Notes under the pieces: model-generated
The model's database searches: none
What the model was told of the DNA's origin: nothing
Seen by the model: only the letters and a program-made list of their open reading frames with translations
Position numbers and translations under genes: made by a program
NCBI GenBank assembly: GCA_009928435.1
Contig: JAABNQ010000004.1
Location: 59,606-123,605 of the forward strand
Direction of reading: 5' to 3'
DNA: 64,000 nucleotides
Source: Bacillus sp. HF117_J1_D
GTDB lineage: Bacteria > Bacillota > Bacilli > Bacillales > Bacillaceae_C
In this document: one piece after another, positions 36,327-44,610 of the stretch
Layout of the letters: every line of letters begins with the position of its first letter
How positions within the stretch are numbered: the stretch's first letter is position 1

Positions 36327-36569
36327 ATGAGGAAATTTTGGTCAACAATGCTTGCTGCTGCTGGAATCAGTGCTGCGGCGTACGGCTTGAGCAAATATCG
36401 GAATGGAAAATATATGGAGCCTGTAAAAAAAATGCTGAATAATACCAAGGACATGCTTCAGAATGCCGGTGGTGCAGCTAATAATCCATTGATGGAAATA
36501 TCAAAAGAACTGGCTCCTACCGATTTGACCAATAATAATAGAAGGAAAACGAAGCAAACATCTCATTAA
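36327..36569 (+). CDS. Small hypothetical protein (possible DUF3918/YrzQ-like)
   Basis: 80 aa. One hydrophobic N-terminal segment (FWSTMLAAAGISAAAYGLS) followed by a Lys/Asn-rich polar tail. ACAGGAGG precedes the ATG, so it is likely translated. The shape (short anchor then basic tail) resembles small Bacillus proteins such as YrzQ, but the match is weak. Function unknown. It stands alone and has a hairpin terminator. Confidence 0.6.
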   Translation: MRKFWSTMLAAAGISAAAYGLSKYRNGKYMEPVKKMLNNTKDMLQNAGGAANNPLMEISKELAPTDLTNNNRRKTKQTSH

Positions 36570-36585
36570 TTCAAACAGAACCAAT

Positions 36586-36621
36586 GAAGCTCCTGGCAAG
36601 ATTGCCGGGGGCTTCATTCTT
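36586..36621 (+). terminator. Terminator of small hypothetical gene
   Basis: GAAGCTCCTGGCAA / TTGCCGGGGGCTTC stem (one mismatch, one wobble) followed by ATTCTTA. The T-tail is modest. Confidence 0.65.
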
Positions 36622-36675
36622 AAAGAAAATAATATAATTTCGAAATTACAGAAAGCCTTTTAACCAGCTGCTGAG

Positions 36676-36736
36676 TTGGATCGAAGTACAGGATTATAGG
36701 TGCAAGGAAGGAGACAGGAGTCGCGTCTTTGAGCCC
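36676..36736 (+). repeat. Repeat R2, degenerate single copy
   Basis: CGAAGTACAGGATTATAGGT, GCAAGGAAGGAGACAGGAGT and GAGCCCGCCG follow the same order as the 58-bp unit at 33880. The rest of the gap from 36622 to 36886 shows no gene. Confidence 0.65.
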
Positions 36737-36886
36737 GCCGCTCCATTATCTACGGAATGAGGATGCGTAAACAGGAGAGTTACCTCACTTATATTATCTC
36801 AAAAAAATTGCAATTCATTATTATAGGAAATTTTGGTAGAATGAGATAAATATAGAAAAGAGTTTGGGAAGGTGGATGTTTTACCA

Positions 36887-37168
36887 ATGAAGGAGGCTGT
36901 CATTTTTCAACAGCTCTTGAATCGTAAAAAAAGACTCATTATACCAATGACAATATTCTTTATCCTGTTTTATTTTTCCCTGCCTTTTTTCATATGGTTT
37001 TTTCCAGAATGGATAACGAAAGAAAGGAATTCCTTATTCATCCCATGGTGGTGGCTCTTTGCTTTTTTTCAGTTGCTCGTGACATGGATACTGGGATGGG
37101 TTTATTGGTCCAAGTCTAAAAAGCATGATGAGATAATTGAAGAATTGAAACAGGGGAAAGACTCATGA
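36887..37168 (+). CDS. DUF485-like small membrane protein 1
   Basis: 93-aa protein with two membrane segments (LIIPMTIFFILFYFSLPFF and LFAFFQLLVTWILGWVYW), the DUF485/YjcH pattern. Such proteins are encoded next to acetate/solute:sodium symporters of the ActP type, and this one overlaps the symporter gene by 4 bp. It may stabilise or modulate the transporter. ATG 36887 is preferred, behind AAGGTGG. A GTG at 36872 lies within that site. Confidence 0.8.
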   Translation: MKEAVIFQQLLNRKKRLIIPMTIFFILFYFSLPFFIWFFPEWITKERNSLFIPWWWLFAFFQLLVTWILGWVYWSKSKKHDEIIEELKQGKDS

Positions 37169-38715
37169 ATTATACATATTTTTTCTTTTTTCTTTGTATC
37201 ATTGTCTGTACTCTAATTATTACACATTGGGCTGCGAAGCGAGATCGGACGACTTCACAATTCTATGCCGCTTCTGGACTTCTGACCGGATTTCAAAATG
37301 GGCTGGCGATAGCTGGTGATTATATTAGCGCTGCATCTTTCCTTGGGATAACAGGCGCTATCTCTCTTCATGGATATGACGGTTTTTTATATTCTATCGG
37401 CTTTTTGGTTTCCTATTTGATTGTTTTGTATTTGATAGCCGAGCCCGTTAAGAATCTAGGAAAATATTCCTTGGCGGATGTCATCTGTGCACGCTTTCCA
37501 AGGAATACAATCAGACTCATGATGGCATGCGGTACTTTCTTTATTTCCATTTTTTATATGATTCCCCAATTAGTTGCTTCGGGACTATTGATCAGGTTGC
37601 TCTTAGGAATCGACTATTCTATTTCAGTTTTGGTCATAGGAAGTTTAATGACTGTATACGTTGTACTTGGAGGAATGGTTGCAACATCTTGGGTGCAAAT
37701 CGTAAAGACCGTATTGCTCATGTCCGGTACTTTCCTCGTATCACTAATGGTGCTAGCACACTTTGATTGGAAGGTGGTTGAACTCATTGATTATGTAAAA
37801 CAGGGTACCCCCCTTGGAAAACAATTTTTCTACCCGGGAAACCTGTTTGATGATTTCTTGGAAATGTTCTCGTTAAAATTGGCCTTGCTATTGGGTACAG
37901 CAGGCTTGCCCCATATATTAATCAGATTTTACACTGTAAAAAACACGTTGGAAGTGCGGCGTTCTGTCATTACAGCCACTTGGATCATCGGAGTGTTTTA
38001 TGTCATGACTCTTGTGTTGGGACTTGGAACGATTGCTATTGTGGGAATGGAGCAGCTAGCAGTTGAAGATCCAACTGGAAATTTAGCGGCACCGCTATTG
38101 GCTAAGGAACTGGGCGGGGATTTCCTACTTGCCTTCATTTCAGCACTTGCTTTTACAACAATCGTTGCTGTTGTTACAGGGTTGGTTATATCTGCTACCA
38201 TTTCACTTTCACATGATGTTTATCACCATATTTATAAAAAGGGAAAAGCAACTGATCAAGAGCAGCTTCGTGTTGCGAAATGGATGGCAGTCGGGATTGG
38301 GTTAATCGCAACAGTATTCTCATTGGGATTGGAAAATATCAATGTTACTTTTCTTGTCTCCTTAACATTTGTCATTGCTGCTTCGACAAACCTTCCCGTG
38401 ATTCTTTTAACAGTGTATTGGAAACGTTTCAATGAAAGGGGCGTTATGACAGGAATGCTTAGTGGTTTTTTGTCTTCTGTCATACTTGTATTGTTCGGTC
38501 CCCATATTATGAATATTGATAATGGCTGGATTAGCAGAGATGCGCTGATTCCACTTTATAATCCCGGTATTATAGCTATTCCAATCGGATTTTTTGGAGC
38601 GATCCTTGGGACTCTGTTCTCCCGCAGGCCTACAGATGAAAAGGCTTTCTCTCGTACACTTGTTAAAGCCCAAACAGGAATAGATACAAAAGGACGCGGT
38701 TGGTGGAGTTCATGA
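37165..38715 (+). CDS. Sodium:solute symporter 1 (ActP/YwcA-like acetate/carboxylate permease)
   Basis: 516-aa SSS-family transporter with 13 predicted membrane segments. The family motifs are FYAASGLLTGFQNGLAIAGDYISAASFLG in segment 2 (about residues 32-60), GTAGLPHILIRFYTV near residue 250 and AFTTIVAVVTGLVISA near residue 328. ActP-type members take up acetate, pyruvate or glycolate with Na+. Translationally coupled to the DUF485 gene upstream and to the LytS-like sensor gene downstream, so expression and sensing are linked in one operon. The exact substrate is not readable. Confidence 0.88.
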   Translation: MNYTYFFFFLCIIVCTLIITHWAAKRDRTTSQFYAASGLLTGFQNGLAIAGDYISAASFLGITGAISLHGYDGFLYSIGFLVSYLIVLYLIAEPVKNLGKYSLADVICARFPRNTIRLMMACGTFFISIFYMIPQLVASGLLIRLLLGIDYSISVLVIGSLMTVYVVLGGMVATSWVQIVKTVLLMSGTFLVSLMVLAHFDWKVVELIDYVKQGTPLGKQFFYPGNLFDDFLEMFSLKLALLLGTAGLPHILIRFYTVKNTLEVRRSVITATWIIGVFYVMTLVLGLGTIAIVGMEQLAVEDPTGNLAAPLLAKELGGDFLLAFISALAFTTIVAVVTGLVISATISLSHDVYHHIYKKGKATDQEQLRVAKWMAVGIGLIATVFSLGLENINVTFLVSLTFVIAASTNLPVILLTVYWKRFNERGVMTGMLSGFLSSVILVLFGPHIMNIDNGWISRDALIPLYNPGIIAIPIGFFGAILGTLFSRRPTDEKAFSRTLVKAQTGIDTKGRGWWSS

Positions 38716-40460
38716 CGTATATTCTAGTGCAGCGGCTTGGACTTTTATTGATTGTGGCCTTTTTAATGACAAGAATTTCGAGCTTCAGGAGCCTGCTGGA
38801 TCGAGAAATGGATACGAGGACCGTCATTTTGCATGCCGTCATTTATGGTCTGTTTGGAATTGCAGGAACCATTTCAGGTATTGTCATAGAGAACGGGAAA
38901 ATTGTATCCCCATTTATATTTTTTCCAGTCCAAGGAAATCAATTGGTAGTCAGCTCCAGCCTAGTGGCAATTGTCATAGCGGGCTTGTTGGGTGGGCCGG
39001 TAGTTGGCATGGGGGCAGGTTTTATTGCAGGCATCCACCTTCTTTATCTCGGAGGGTTAGGAAATACCGCAGGTTGCATTGTAAATATCCTAACAGGATT
39101 ACTCGTTGGTATGACTGCACGTTTTTTTTCAAATGACAGGGTGATATCTCCATTAAAGGCACTATTTATTGGAATATTCCCCCCTATTCTACAAATGGGG
39201 ATCCTGCTGATCTTCAATCCTCATGATGATTTTATAAAGGCGGCTGTCGATCAAATCAGCTTGCCTCTTGTCTTTTCAAACAGCGTGGCCATTGCGATAT
39301 TTATGGCTATGATAGCTGCAGCCATTAATGAGCAGGAACGAGAAGCAGCCTTGGAGTCAAGGAGGGCATTGATGATAGCTGAGGACGCTTTGCCCCACTT
39401 GAAAAAGGAATCTCCATTTGAAATGGCACAGGGAATAGCGGAACTGCTGTTTAAACGATTGAAGGTTGCAGCTGTATCGGTTTCCAACCGAGAGCAGGTA
39501 TTGGCTTATGTGGGGCTTGGTGCAGATCATCATAAACCTGGGGATCCTTTGCAGACAAGGCTATCAAATGAGGTCATTCAAACAGGCATGTTGAAAGTGG
39601 CCTATTCCCCTGATGAAATCTGCTGTCAACATGAAAAATGTCCATTGCAGGCAGCCATCATTGTTCCTATTTTGGAATCAAATAAAACAAGCAAGCTTAT
39701 CAAACTATATTTTCGAAAATCACAGCATATCCGCTCGGTTGAAATCGTTCTAGCACAAGGATTGGGAAAGCTTTTGACCAATCAGCTCGCCGTTGTCCAA
39801 TCGGAGAAACTACAGACACTGATCCGCGATGCTGAACTGAGGAATCTAGAAGCGCAGATTAATCCTCACTTTCTTTTTAACACGCTTCATCTTATAGCGA
39901 CTTTATTTCGGAGTGATCCAGAAAAAGCCCGGCACATTACAGTGCAATTAGGAAGTTTTATGAGATTTAATCTTCGTTTGGCTTCGACTTCTCTGGTAGA
40001 ACTAGAAAAAGAGTTTGAACATTTGCAGTCATATATCGAAATCATCCAAGCGCGCTTTTTCGGACGTATCACTATATGCTTTTCTCCGATTGAGGAATGC
40101 AAGGATGCTCTGATTCCTCCTTCAACGCTTCAGCCATTAGTGGAAAACAGTGTAAACCATGGGTTGGAGGACGTAATGGAAGGTGGAAAAATTGAAATTG
40201 ACATAAGACAAATAGGGGGAAAGGTGCAAATTATTATCCGCGATAATGGCAGCGGGTTTTCTGAAAAAAGCCTCGCACTGGCTGGACACTCTCCTGTTGA
40301 AAGCAAAAGGGGAGGAGGCACGGGATTATATAATGTAAATCAGCGTTTAATAGGAATGTTAGGGGAACAATCCCGGCTGCATATTCGCAATCTGCCTTCT
40401 GGAGGCAGTGAAATTTATTTTGAAATTCCAAAAAATCATTTAAGGAGGAAAGCTACATGA
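38712..40460 (+). CDS. LytS/YehU-type sensor histidine kinase
   Basis: 582-aa kinase. The N-terminal 5TM-LYT receptor domain (about 1-200, six hydrophobic segments) is followed by a GAF-like domain (about 235-355) that holds a CCQHEKCPLQ segment. The LytS-type His kinase domain has EAQINPHFLFNTLHLIATLFR near residue 380. The HATPase domain has VENSVNHGLED and GGGTGLYNVNQRL. LytS-type receptors in Bacilli sense membrane potential or carboxylates such as pyruvate. ATG 38712 follows GGTGGAG and overlaps the symporter stop (ATGA). Confidence 0.9.
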   Translation: MTYILVQRLGLLLIVAFLMTRISSFRSLLDREMDTRTVILHAVIYGLFGIAGTISGIVIENGKIVSPFIFFPVQGNQLVVSSSLVAIVIAGLLGGPVVGMGAGFIAGIHLLYLGGLGNTAGCIVNILTGLLVGMTARFFSNDRVISPLKALFIGIFPPILQMGILLIFNPHDDFIKAAVDQISLPLVFSNSVAIAIFMAMIAAAINEQEREAALESRRALMIAEDALPHLKKESPFEMAQGIAELLFKRLKVAAVSVSNREQVLAYVGLGADHHKPGDPLQTRLSNEVIQTGMLKVAYSPDEICCQHEKCPLQAAIIVPILESNKTSKLIKLYFRKSQHIRSVEIVLAQGLGKLLTNQLAVVQSEKLQTLIRDAELRNLEAQINPHFLFNTLHLIATLFRSDPEKARHITVQLGSFMRFNLRLASTSLVELEKEFEHLQSYIEIIQARFFGRITICFSPIEECKDALIPPSTLQPLVENSVNHGLEDVMEGGKIEIDIRQIGGKVQIIIRDNGSGFSEKSLALAGHSPVESKRGGGTGLYNVNQRLIGMLGEQSRLHIRNLPSGGSEIYFEIPKNHLRRKAT

Positions 40461-41224
40461 CCATTCGAGTAATGGTTGCTGAGGACGAGCGTCTTGTCAG
40501 GGAAGAGCTGATTTATATATTGCAGCAGGAAGAAGATCTCTTGCTCTGTCCCAGCGCCGAGTCAGGTGAGCAATTGCTTGATCTGTATGAAAAATATGCG
40601 CCGGATGTCATATTTTTAGATATACATATGCCCTTGCTGTCGGGTGTGGATGTTGCTAGAAAGCTGTCCAAAGAGAATAAGGCACTTCCACTTTTTGTCT
40701 TCATCACTGCTTATGATGACTATGCTCTTGAAGCATTTGAAGTGGAGGCGGTGGACTATCTGTTGAAACCATATGATGAGGCGCGTTTAAAAAAGGCATT
40801 GGACAGAGTTAGGAGACGGATGTCCAATGCTCTTCAGCCTGACTCACTCATATCAAAAAAAGAGACGGACTCTTCAGCTTCCATACCTGGAACCTCAAAG
40901 CTGTTGATTGATGATGGAGAAAAAGTTGTGGTATTATCACCTGAGTCTATCTATTATGCAACTCGTGTAGACAGGTATGTAGAAATACACACAGAAAATG
41001 AATTTGTTCGAGGGAAAATGACCTTGCAGGAATTGGAAGAAAAGCTAAAGGGGTTTCCTTTTTTTCGGACACATCGGAGCTATTTGGTTAACTTGGATTA
41101 TATTCAAGAAATAACCCCTTGGTTTAATGGAGCCTATAATCTTATTCTAAAAGGCGAAAAGAAAACGCAGATTCCAGTTAGCCGAAGTGCACAAAAGAAA
41201 CTGTTTAAGCTATTAGAACAGTGA
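40457..41224 (+). CDS. LytTR-family response regulator (LytT-like)
   Basis: 255-aa regulator. The receiver domain (about 3-118) has the acidic pair AEDERLVRE and phospho-acceptor Asp in DVIFLDIHMPLLSGV near residue 55. A linker precedes the LytTR DNA-binding domain (about 150-253), with YYATRVDRYVEIHTEN, FFRTHRSYLVNLDYI and IPVSRSAQKKLFKL. It overlaps the sensor gene by 4 bp. LytTR proteins bind pairs of ~9-bp direct repeats about 21 bp apart. Such a pair lies just downstream at 41252-41279, so the next operon is the likely target. Confidence 0.9.
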   Translation: MTIRVMVAEDERLVREELIYILQQEEDLLLCPSAESGEQLLDLYEKYAPDVIFLDIHMPLLSGVDVARKLSKENKALPLFVFITAYDDYALEAFEVEAVDYLLKPYDEARLKKALDRVRRRMSNALQPDSLISKKETDSSASIPGTSKLLIDDGEKVVVLSPESIYYATRVDRYVEIHTENEFVRGKMTLQELEEKLKGFPFFRTHRSYLVNLDYIQEITPWFNGAYNLILKGEKKTQIPVSRSAQKKLFKLLEQ

Positions 41225-41225
41225 T

Positions 41226-41239
41226 TGAAACCGTTTACA
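41226..41239 (+). promoter_or_regulatory. cre site (CcpA) upstream of second symporter operon
   Basis: TGAAACCGTTTACA fits the cre consensus TGWNANCGNTNWCA at every position. It lies at the end of the response-regulator gene and about 75 bp before the proposed -10, so it is suited to catabolite control. Confidence 0.75.
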
Positions 41240-41251
41240 TATAAAATATAG

Positions 41252-41279
41252 CAATTCGGGTAAAATATCAGACAATTCG
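41252..41279 (+). promoter_or_regulatory. LytTR-type direct repeat operator
   Basis: CAATTCG occurs at 41252-41258 and 41273-41279, 21 bp apart, with AT-rich sequence between. Spacing and position (about 30-55 bp before the -10 TATAGT at 41313) match sites of LytTR activators. Binding by the adjacent regulator is inferred. Confidence 0.6.
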
Positions 41280-41312
41280 CGCGCTTATTTCCTTTTTGTC
41301 ACACCTCTGTTT

Positions 41313-41348
41313 TATAGTAATGAAAATCGGTTTTTTGCAACTGATTTT
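41313..41348 (+). promoter_or_regulatory. Promoter -10 and 5'-UTR hairpin of second symporter operon
   Basis: TATAGT (41313-41318) is a plausible -10 without a good -35, as expected for an activated promoter. Just after it AAAATCGGTT pairs with AACTGATTTT (one G-U) around a six-base loop, possibly a 5' mRNA stabiliser. Confidence 0.45.
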
Positions 41349-41371
41349 ATTCCAAACTAGGGGGTACGAAA

Positions 41372-41680
41372 ATGGAAAACTACGAGCAAATTGCTAATTC
41401 GGAAGAGTTTTTAGAACTAAAGAGAAGCAAGCTACTCTTTGTTTGGCCTGTGGTCATTTTGTTTTTCTGCCTGTATCTGTCGTTTCCACTGATGGCCGCT
41501 TACGCCAAACCACTTATGGGTAAATTTGTTACAGGAAATATAACCTTCGGATACTTGTATGGTGTAGCCCTTTATTTTGTTGCTTGGGCTCTGGCATTTG
41601 TCTACTTTGCTAAGGCGAAAGGATTCGACCAAAAAGCAAAGGCTACATTAGATAAATACGGACAGAGGAAGGGAGCATAG
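41372..41680 (+). CDS. DUF485 small membrane protein 2
   Basis: 102-aa DUF485 protein with two membrane segments (LLFVWPVVILFFCLYLSFPL and FGYLYGVALYFVAWALAFVY), the classic YjcH form that accompanies ActP. It is longer and closer to the family norm than the paralogue at 36887. AGGGGG precedes the ATG. The symporter gene starts 3 bp downstream. Expression is probably set by the cre and LytTR-type sites upstream. Confidence 0.87.
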   Translation: MENYEQIANSEEFLELKRSKLLFVWPVVILFFCLYLSFPLMAAYAKPLMGKFVTGNITFGYLYGVALYFVAWALAFVYFAKAKGFDQKAKATLDKYGQRKGA

Positions 41681-41682
41681 AT

Positions 41683-43215
41683 ATGGGGGCTCATCTGTTT
41701 GGGATATTTTTATTTGTAGCCATAGTCGGGGCAACGATCTATATCACGCTATGGGCTGCTAAAAGAAATAAAAGTACAGCTGATTTTTACACCGCTGGCC
41801 GATCCTTGACGGGATGGCAAAATGGGTTGGCGATATCTGGCGACTATTTGAGTGCCGCCTCTTTTCTGGGGATTGCCGGGTTGGTGGCATTAAATGGTTA
41901 CGATGGGTTTATGTATGCTGTCGGCTGGATGGTCGGGTATGTAATCGTTCTATATATTGTTGCAGAACCGCTGAGAAACTCTGGTAAGTTCACAGTGGCG
42001 GATGTACTGGTTTCTCGATTAAAGGAAAGACCAATTCGAATGATGACAGCCACTGTTACTTTAGTTGTTACAACATTTTATATGGTAGCGCAAATGGTCG
42101 GCGCAGGAGCCATTATTAATTTGCTTGTCGGCATTCCATATGAATTGGCCGTTATCATCATCGGAACATTAATGATTATCTATGTCATGCTCGGTGGAAT
42201 GCTCGCAACGAGCTGGGTGCAGATTATCAAAGCCGTGTTGCTAATGTTTGCCACTCTTATTCTTGTTTTATTGGTCGCATTTATCTTTAAGTTCAGTATC
42301 TCTGGTTTATTTGGAGAAGTAGTGGCCAAAAACGGCAATGAGTTCCTATCTCCGGGAGTATTGTATAAAAATCCAATTGACCTGTTATCCCTTGGGATGG
42401 CATTGATTTTGGGAACTGCTGGTCTACCGCACATTTTGATTCGCTTCTATACGGTTCCGTCAGCACAGGAAGCAAGAAAATCAGTTATTTGGGCAATGGT
42501 TTTAATTGGGGTATTTTATATCATGATTGCTTTGGTCGGCTTTGCTGCTTCAGTCCTAGTTGGTTCTGATGATATTCGGGCGGCAGACAAAGGCGGGAAT
42601 ATGGCTGCGCCGTTGTTGGCTCAATATATTGGGGGTGGAGCAGGAACAATCGGCGGAGAGATTTTTATGTCGATCATATCAGCGGTCTCCTTTGCTACCA
42701 TTGTTGCGGTTGTTGCCGGGCTTGTAATCACAGGGTCAGGGGCGTTTGCACATGATATTTATACGAATGTCATTAAGCGTGGAAAAGTGGACAGCAAGAA
42801 GCAGTTCATAGTGGCGAGGAATACAGCTTTAGTGATTGGTGCATTGTCAATCATCCTTGGTATTTTAGCCAAGGGAATGAATGTCGCCTACTTAGTTGTA
42901 TTGGCCTTTGCTGTTGGAGCCAGCGCGAACCTTCCAGTCATTATCTTCTCACTCTATTGGAAGCGTTTTAATACTGCTGGAGCCATTGCTGGTATGCTTG
43001 CTGGCATGCTGAGTGCCGTTATTCTGGTCATTATCGGACCAAGTGTCATGGGAGAGAATGCGATCTTCCCGCTTGCTAATCCAGGTATCATCAGTATTCC
43101 TTTAGGCTTCCTTACATCAATCGTTGTTTCCCTCATTACAAAGCCGGAGGACAATACTGCCAAATATAACGAAATGGATGTCAAGTCAAACACCGGGCTG
43201 GGCGCCGAGCATTAA
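41683..43215 (+). CDS. Sodium:solute symporter 2 (ActP-like cation/acetate symporter)
   Basis: 510-aa SSS-family transporter, 13 predicted membrane segments, paralogous to the protein encoded at 37165 (shared FYTAGRSLTGWQNGLAISGD, GTAGLPHILIRFYTV, SFATIVAVVAGLVITG). This one has the ActP-type start region and the ANLPVIIFSLYWKRFNTAGA end segment. Likely takes up acetate or another short carboxylate with Na+. It forms a two-gene operon with DUF485 protein 2, directly behind a LytS/LytT-type pair. A terminator follows. Confidence 0.88.
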   Translation: MGAHLFGIFLFVAIVGATIYITLWAAKRNKSTADFYTAGRSLTGWQNGLAISGDYLSAASFLGIAGLVALNGYDGFMYAVGWMVGYVIVLYIVAEPLRNSGKFTVADVLVSRLKERPIRMMTATVTLVVTTFYMVAQMVGAGAIINLLVGIPYELAVIIIGTLMIIYVMLGGMLATSWVQIIKAVLLMFATLILVLLVAFIFKFSISGLFGEVVAKNGNEFLSPGVLYKNPIDLLSLGMALILGTAGLPHILIRFYTVPSAQEARKSVIWAMVLIGVFYIMIALVGFAASVLVGSDDIRAADKGGNMAAPLLAQYIGGGAGTIGGEIFMSIISAVSFATIVAVVAGLVITGSGAFAHDIYTNVIKRGKVDSKKQFIVARNTALVIGALSIILGILAKGMNVAYLVVLAFAVGASANLPVIIFSLYWKRFNTAGAIAGMLAGMLSAVILVIIGPSVMGENAIFPLANPGIISIPLGFLTSIVVSLITKPEDNTAKYNEMDVKSNTGLGAEH

Positions 43216-43223
43216 ATATGAAG

Positions 43224-43272
43224 CTGTCCAAAAAGTCAGTGAAAACTGATTTTTTGGACAGTTTATTTTTTT
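43224..43272 (+). terminator. Terminator of second symporter operon
   Basis: CTGTCCAAAAAGTCAGT pairs with ACTGATTTTTTGGACAG (one mismatch) around GAAA, followed by TTTATTTTTTT. Confidence 0.85.
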
Positions 43273-43370
43273 ACATTGCTGACGGGGTGACGTAAAACAT
43301 ACATCGATTTTGTCAGCATGATTCACAAAACTATTTTTTGATGAAAAAATCTAAAAATGAACTTTATCCA

Positions 43371-43399
43371 TTGCTGAAATGTTGCTTCCCGCTTATAAT
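43371..43399 (+). promoter_or_regulatory. SigA-type promoter of metA
   Basis: TTGCTG (43371-43376), 17 bp, TATAAT (43394-43399). The resulting leader of about 30 nt leaves no room for a SAM riboswitch or T-box. Confidence 0.75.
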
Positions 43400-43435
43400 A
43401 GATTTTACTAGATTTTTCAAGCAGGAGGGATTTCA

Positions 43436-44380
43436 TTGCCAATTAATATTCCTAAACAAATGCCAGCGCGGGAAGTTCTTGAAAAAGAAAAAATATTTGT
43501 AATGGATGAGGAAAGAGCCAGTACGCAAGATATCCGTCCATTAAATATATTAATTTTAAATTTGATGCCGGAAAAAGAAAAGACGGAGGTACAACTTCTA
43601 AGGCTCCTTGGAAATACGCCTTTACAGGTAAACATAACCTTTTTGCGCATGGAAACACACGAATCCAAAAATGTAAGCAAATCGCACTTGGAGCAATTTT
43701 ACAAAACATTTTCAATGGTCAAAAATTATTATTTTGATGGTATGATCATCACGGGAGCCCCGATTGAGCATCTTCCATTTGAAGAGGTCAATTATTGGGA
43801 AGAACTGAAGGACATCATGAATTGGTCTAAAGATCACGTTACCTCGGCTTTACATATTTGCTGGGGGGCTCAGGCAGCACTATACCATCATTATGGGATT
43901 GGCAAGTTTGAGCTGCCATCAAAATGCTCTGGTATTTATAAGCATACGATTGCTGATCAGACCATTAAACTTGTTCGGGGATTTGATGAAGTCTTTTTTG
44001 CTCCACACTCACGCTATACAAGCGTTAGCCAGGAAAAAATCACAAATCATCCTGATTTGAAGCTACTATCTAAAGGGGAAGCCGGACCGTTTATGATTAT
44101 ATCTGAAGACGAGAAACATATTATGGTTACAGGCCACCTGGAATATGATAGTGATACGTTAGCTATCGAATATGAACGGGATCTGAAAAAAGGGTTGCCT
44201 GTCGAAATGCCGGAAAATTATTTTCCGAATAACGATGTGAACGAGCAGCCGCTAAATACATGGAGGTCTCACAGCCATCTTCTATTTTCCAACTGGTTGA
44301 ATTATTACGTCTATCAGGAAACTCCTTATGAGCAAGATCGTAAGGTGAAAGTCAATATCCCCGTTCAGAACGAACATTAA
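43436..44380 (+). CDS. metA: Homoserine O-acetyltransferase MetA
   Basis: 314-aa enzyme that activates homoserine for methionine synthesis. Catalytic Cys142 is in [14 protein letters not shown], the His-Glu pair is in TGHLEYD near residue 237, and the start [18 protein letters not shown] is family-typical. Residue 111 is Glu ([12 protein letters not shown]). In MetA proteins Glu111 goes with acetyl-CoA use and Gly with succinyl-CoA, so acetylation is predicted. TTG 43436 follows CAGGAGGG. Monocistronic, with its own promoter and terminator. Confidence 0.94.
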   Translation: MPINIPKQMPAREVLEKEKIFVMDEERASTQDIRPLNILILNLMPEKEKTEVQLLRLLGNTPLQVNITFLRMETHESKNVSKSHLEQFYKTFSMVKNYYFDGMIITGAPIEHLPFEEVNYWEELKDIMNWSKDHVTSALHICWGAQAALYHHYGIGKFELPSKCSGIYKHTIADQTIKLVRGFDEVFFAPHSRYTSVSQEKITNHPDLKLLSKGEAGPFMIISEDEKHIMVTGHLEYDSDTLAIEYERDLKKGLPVEMPENYFPNNDVNEQPLNTWRSHSHLLFSNWLNYYVYQETPYEQDRKVKVNIPVQNEH

Positions 44381-44419
44381 AAAAGATCGCACGAGGATTT
44401 TCTTTGTGCGATCTTTTCT
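44381..44419 (+). terminator. Terminator of metA
   Basis: AAAAGATCGCAC / GTGCGATCTTTT perfect 12-bp stem, then CTT. Confidence 0.85.
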
Positions 44420-44465
44420 TAGTATAGCCATTTATAAAATTCTATGATTGTGCCGCTCCCAATTC

Positions 44466-44530
44466 CAGCGTTTATCGCAAACAAGACGTCGCGCTTTGAG
44501 CCAGCCGACGTACAGAGGTTTACGCTTTTA
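44466..44530. repeat. Repeat R2, partial copy
   Basis: ACAAGACGTCGCGCTTTGAG, CCAGCCGACGTACAG match the junction region of two R2 units (GACAGGACGTCGCTGCCTGA ... CGAAGTACAG). Confidence 0.6.
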
Positions 44531-44610
44531 TTTATGATAAAAAATGGAATATACAGACTTTTTTCGAGGGAAATGTTATATTGATAAATAAAAGAGGAGG
44601 GGGAGAAACA

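Noticed and set aside
36872..36886. GTG start for DUF485 protein 1
   Set aside because: The codon lies inside the AAGGTGG ribosome site that serves ATG 36887.
43276..43435. SAM riboswitch or T-box before metA
   Set aside because: A good promoter at 43371-43399 leaves only about 30 nt of leader, and no conserved SAM-box strings are present.
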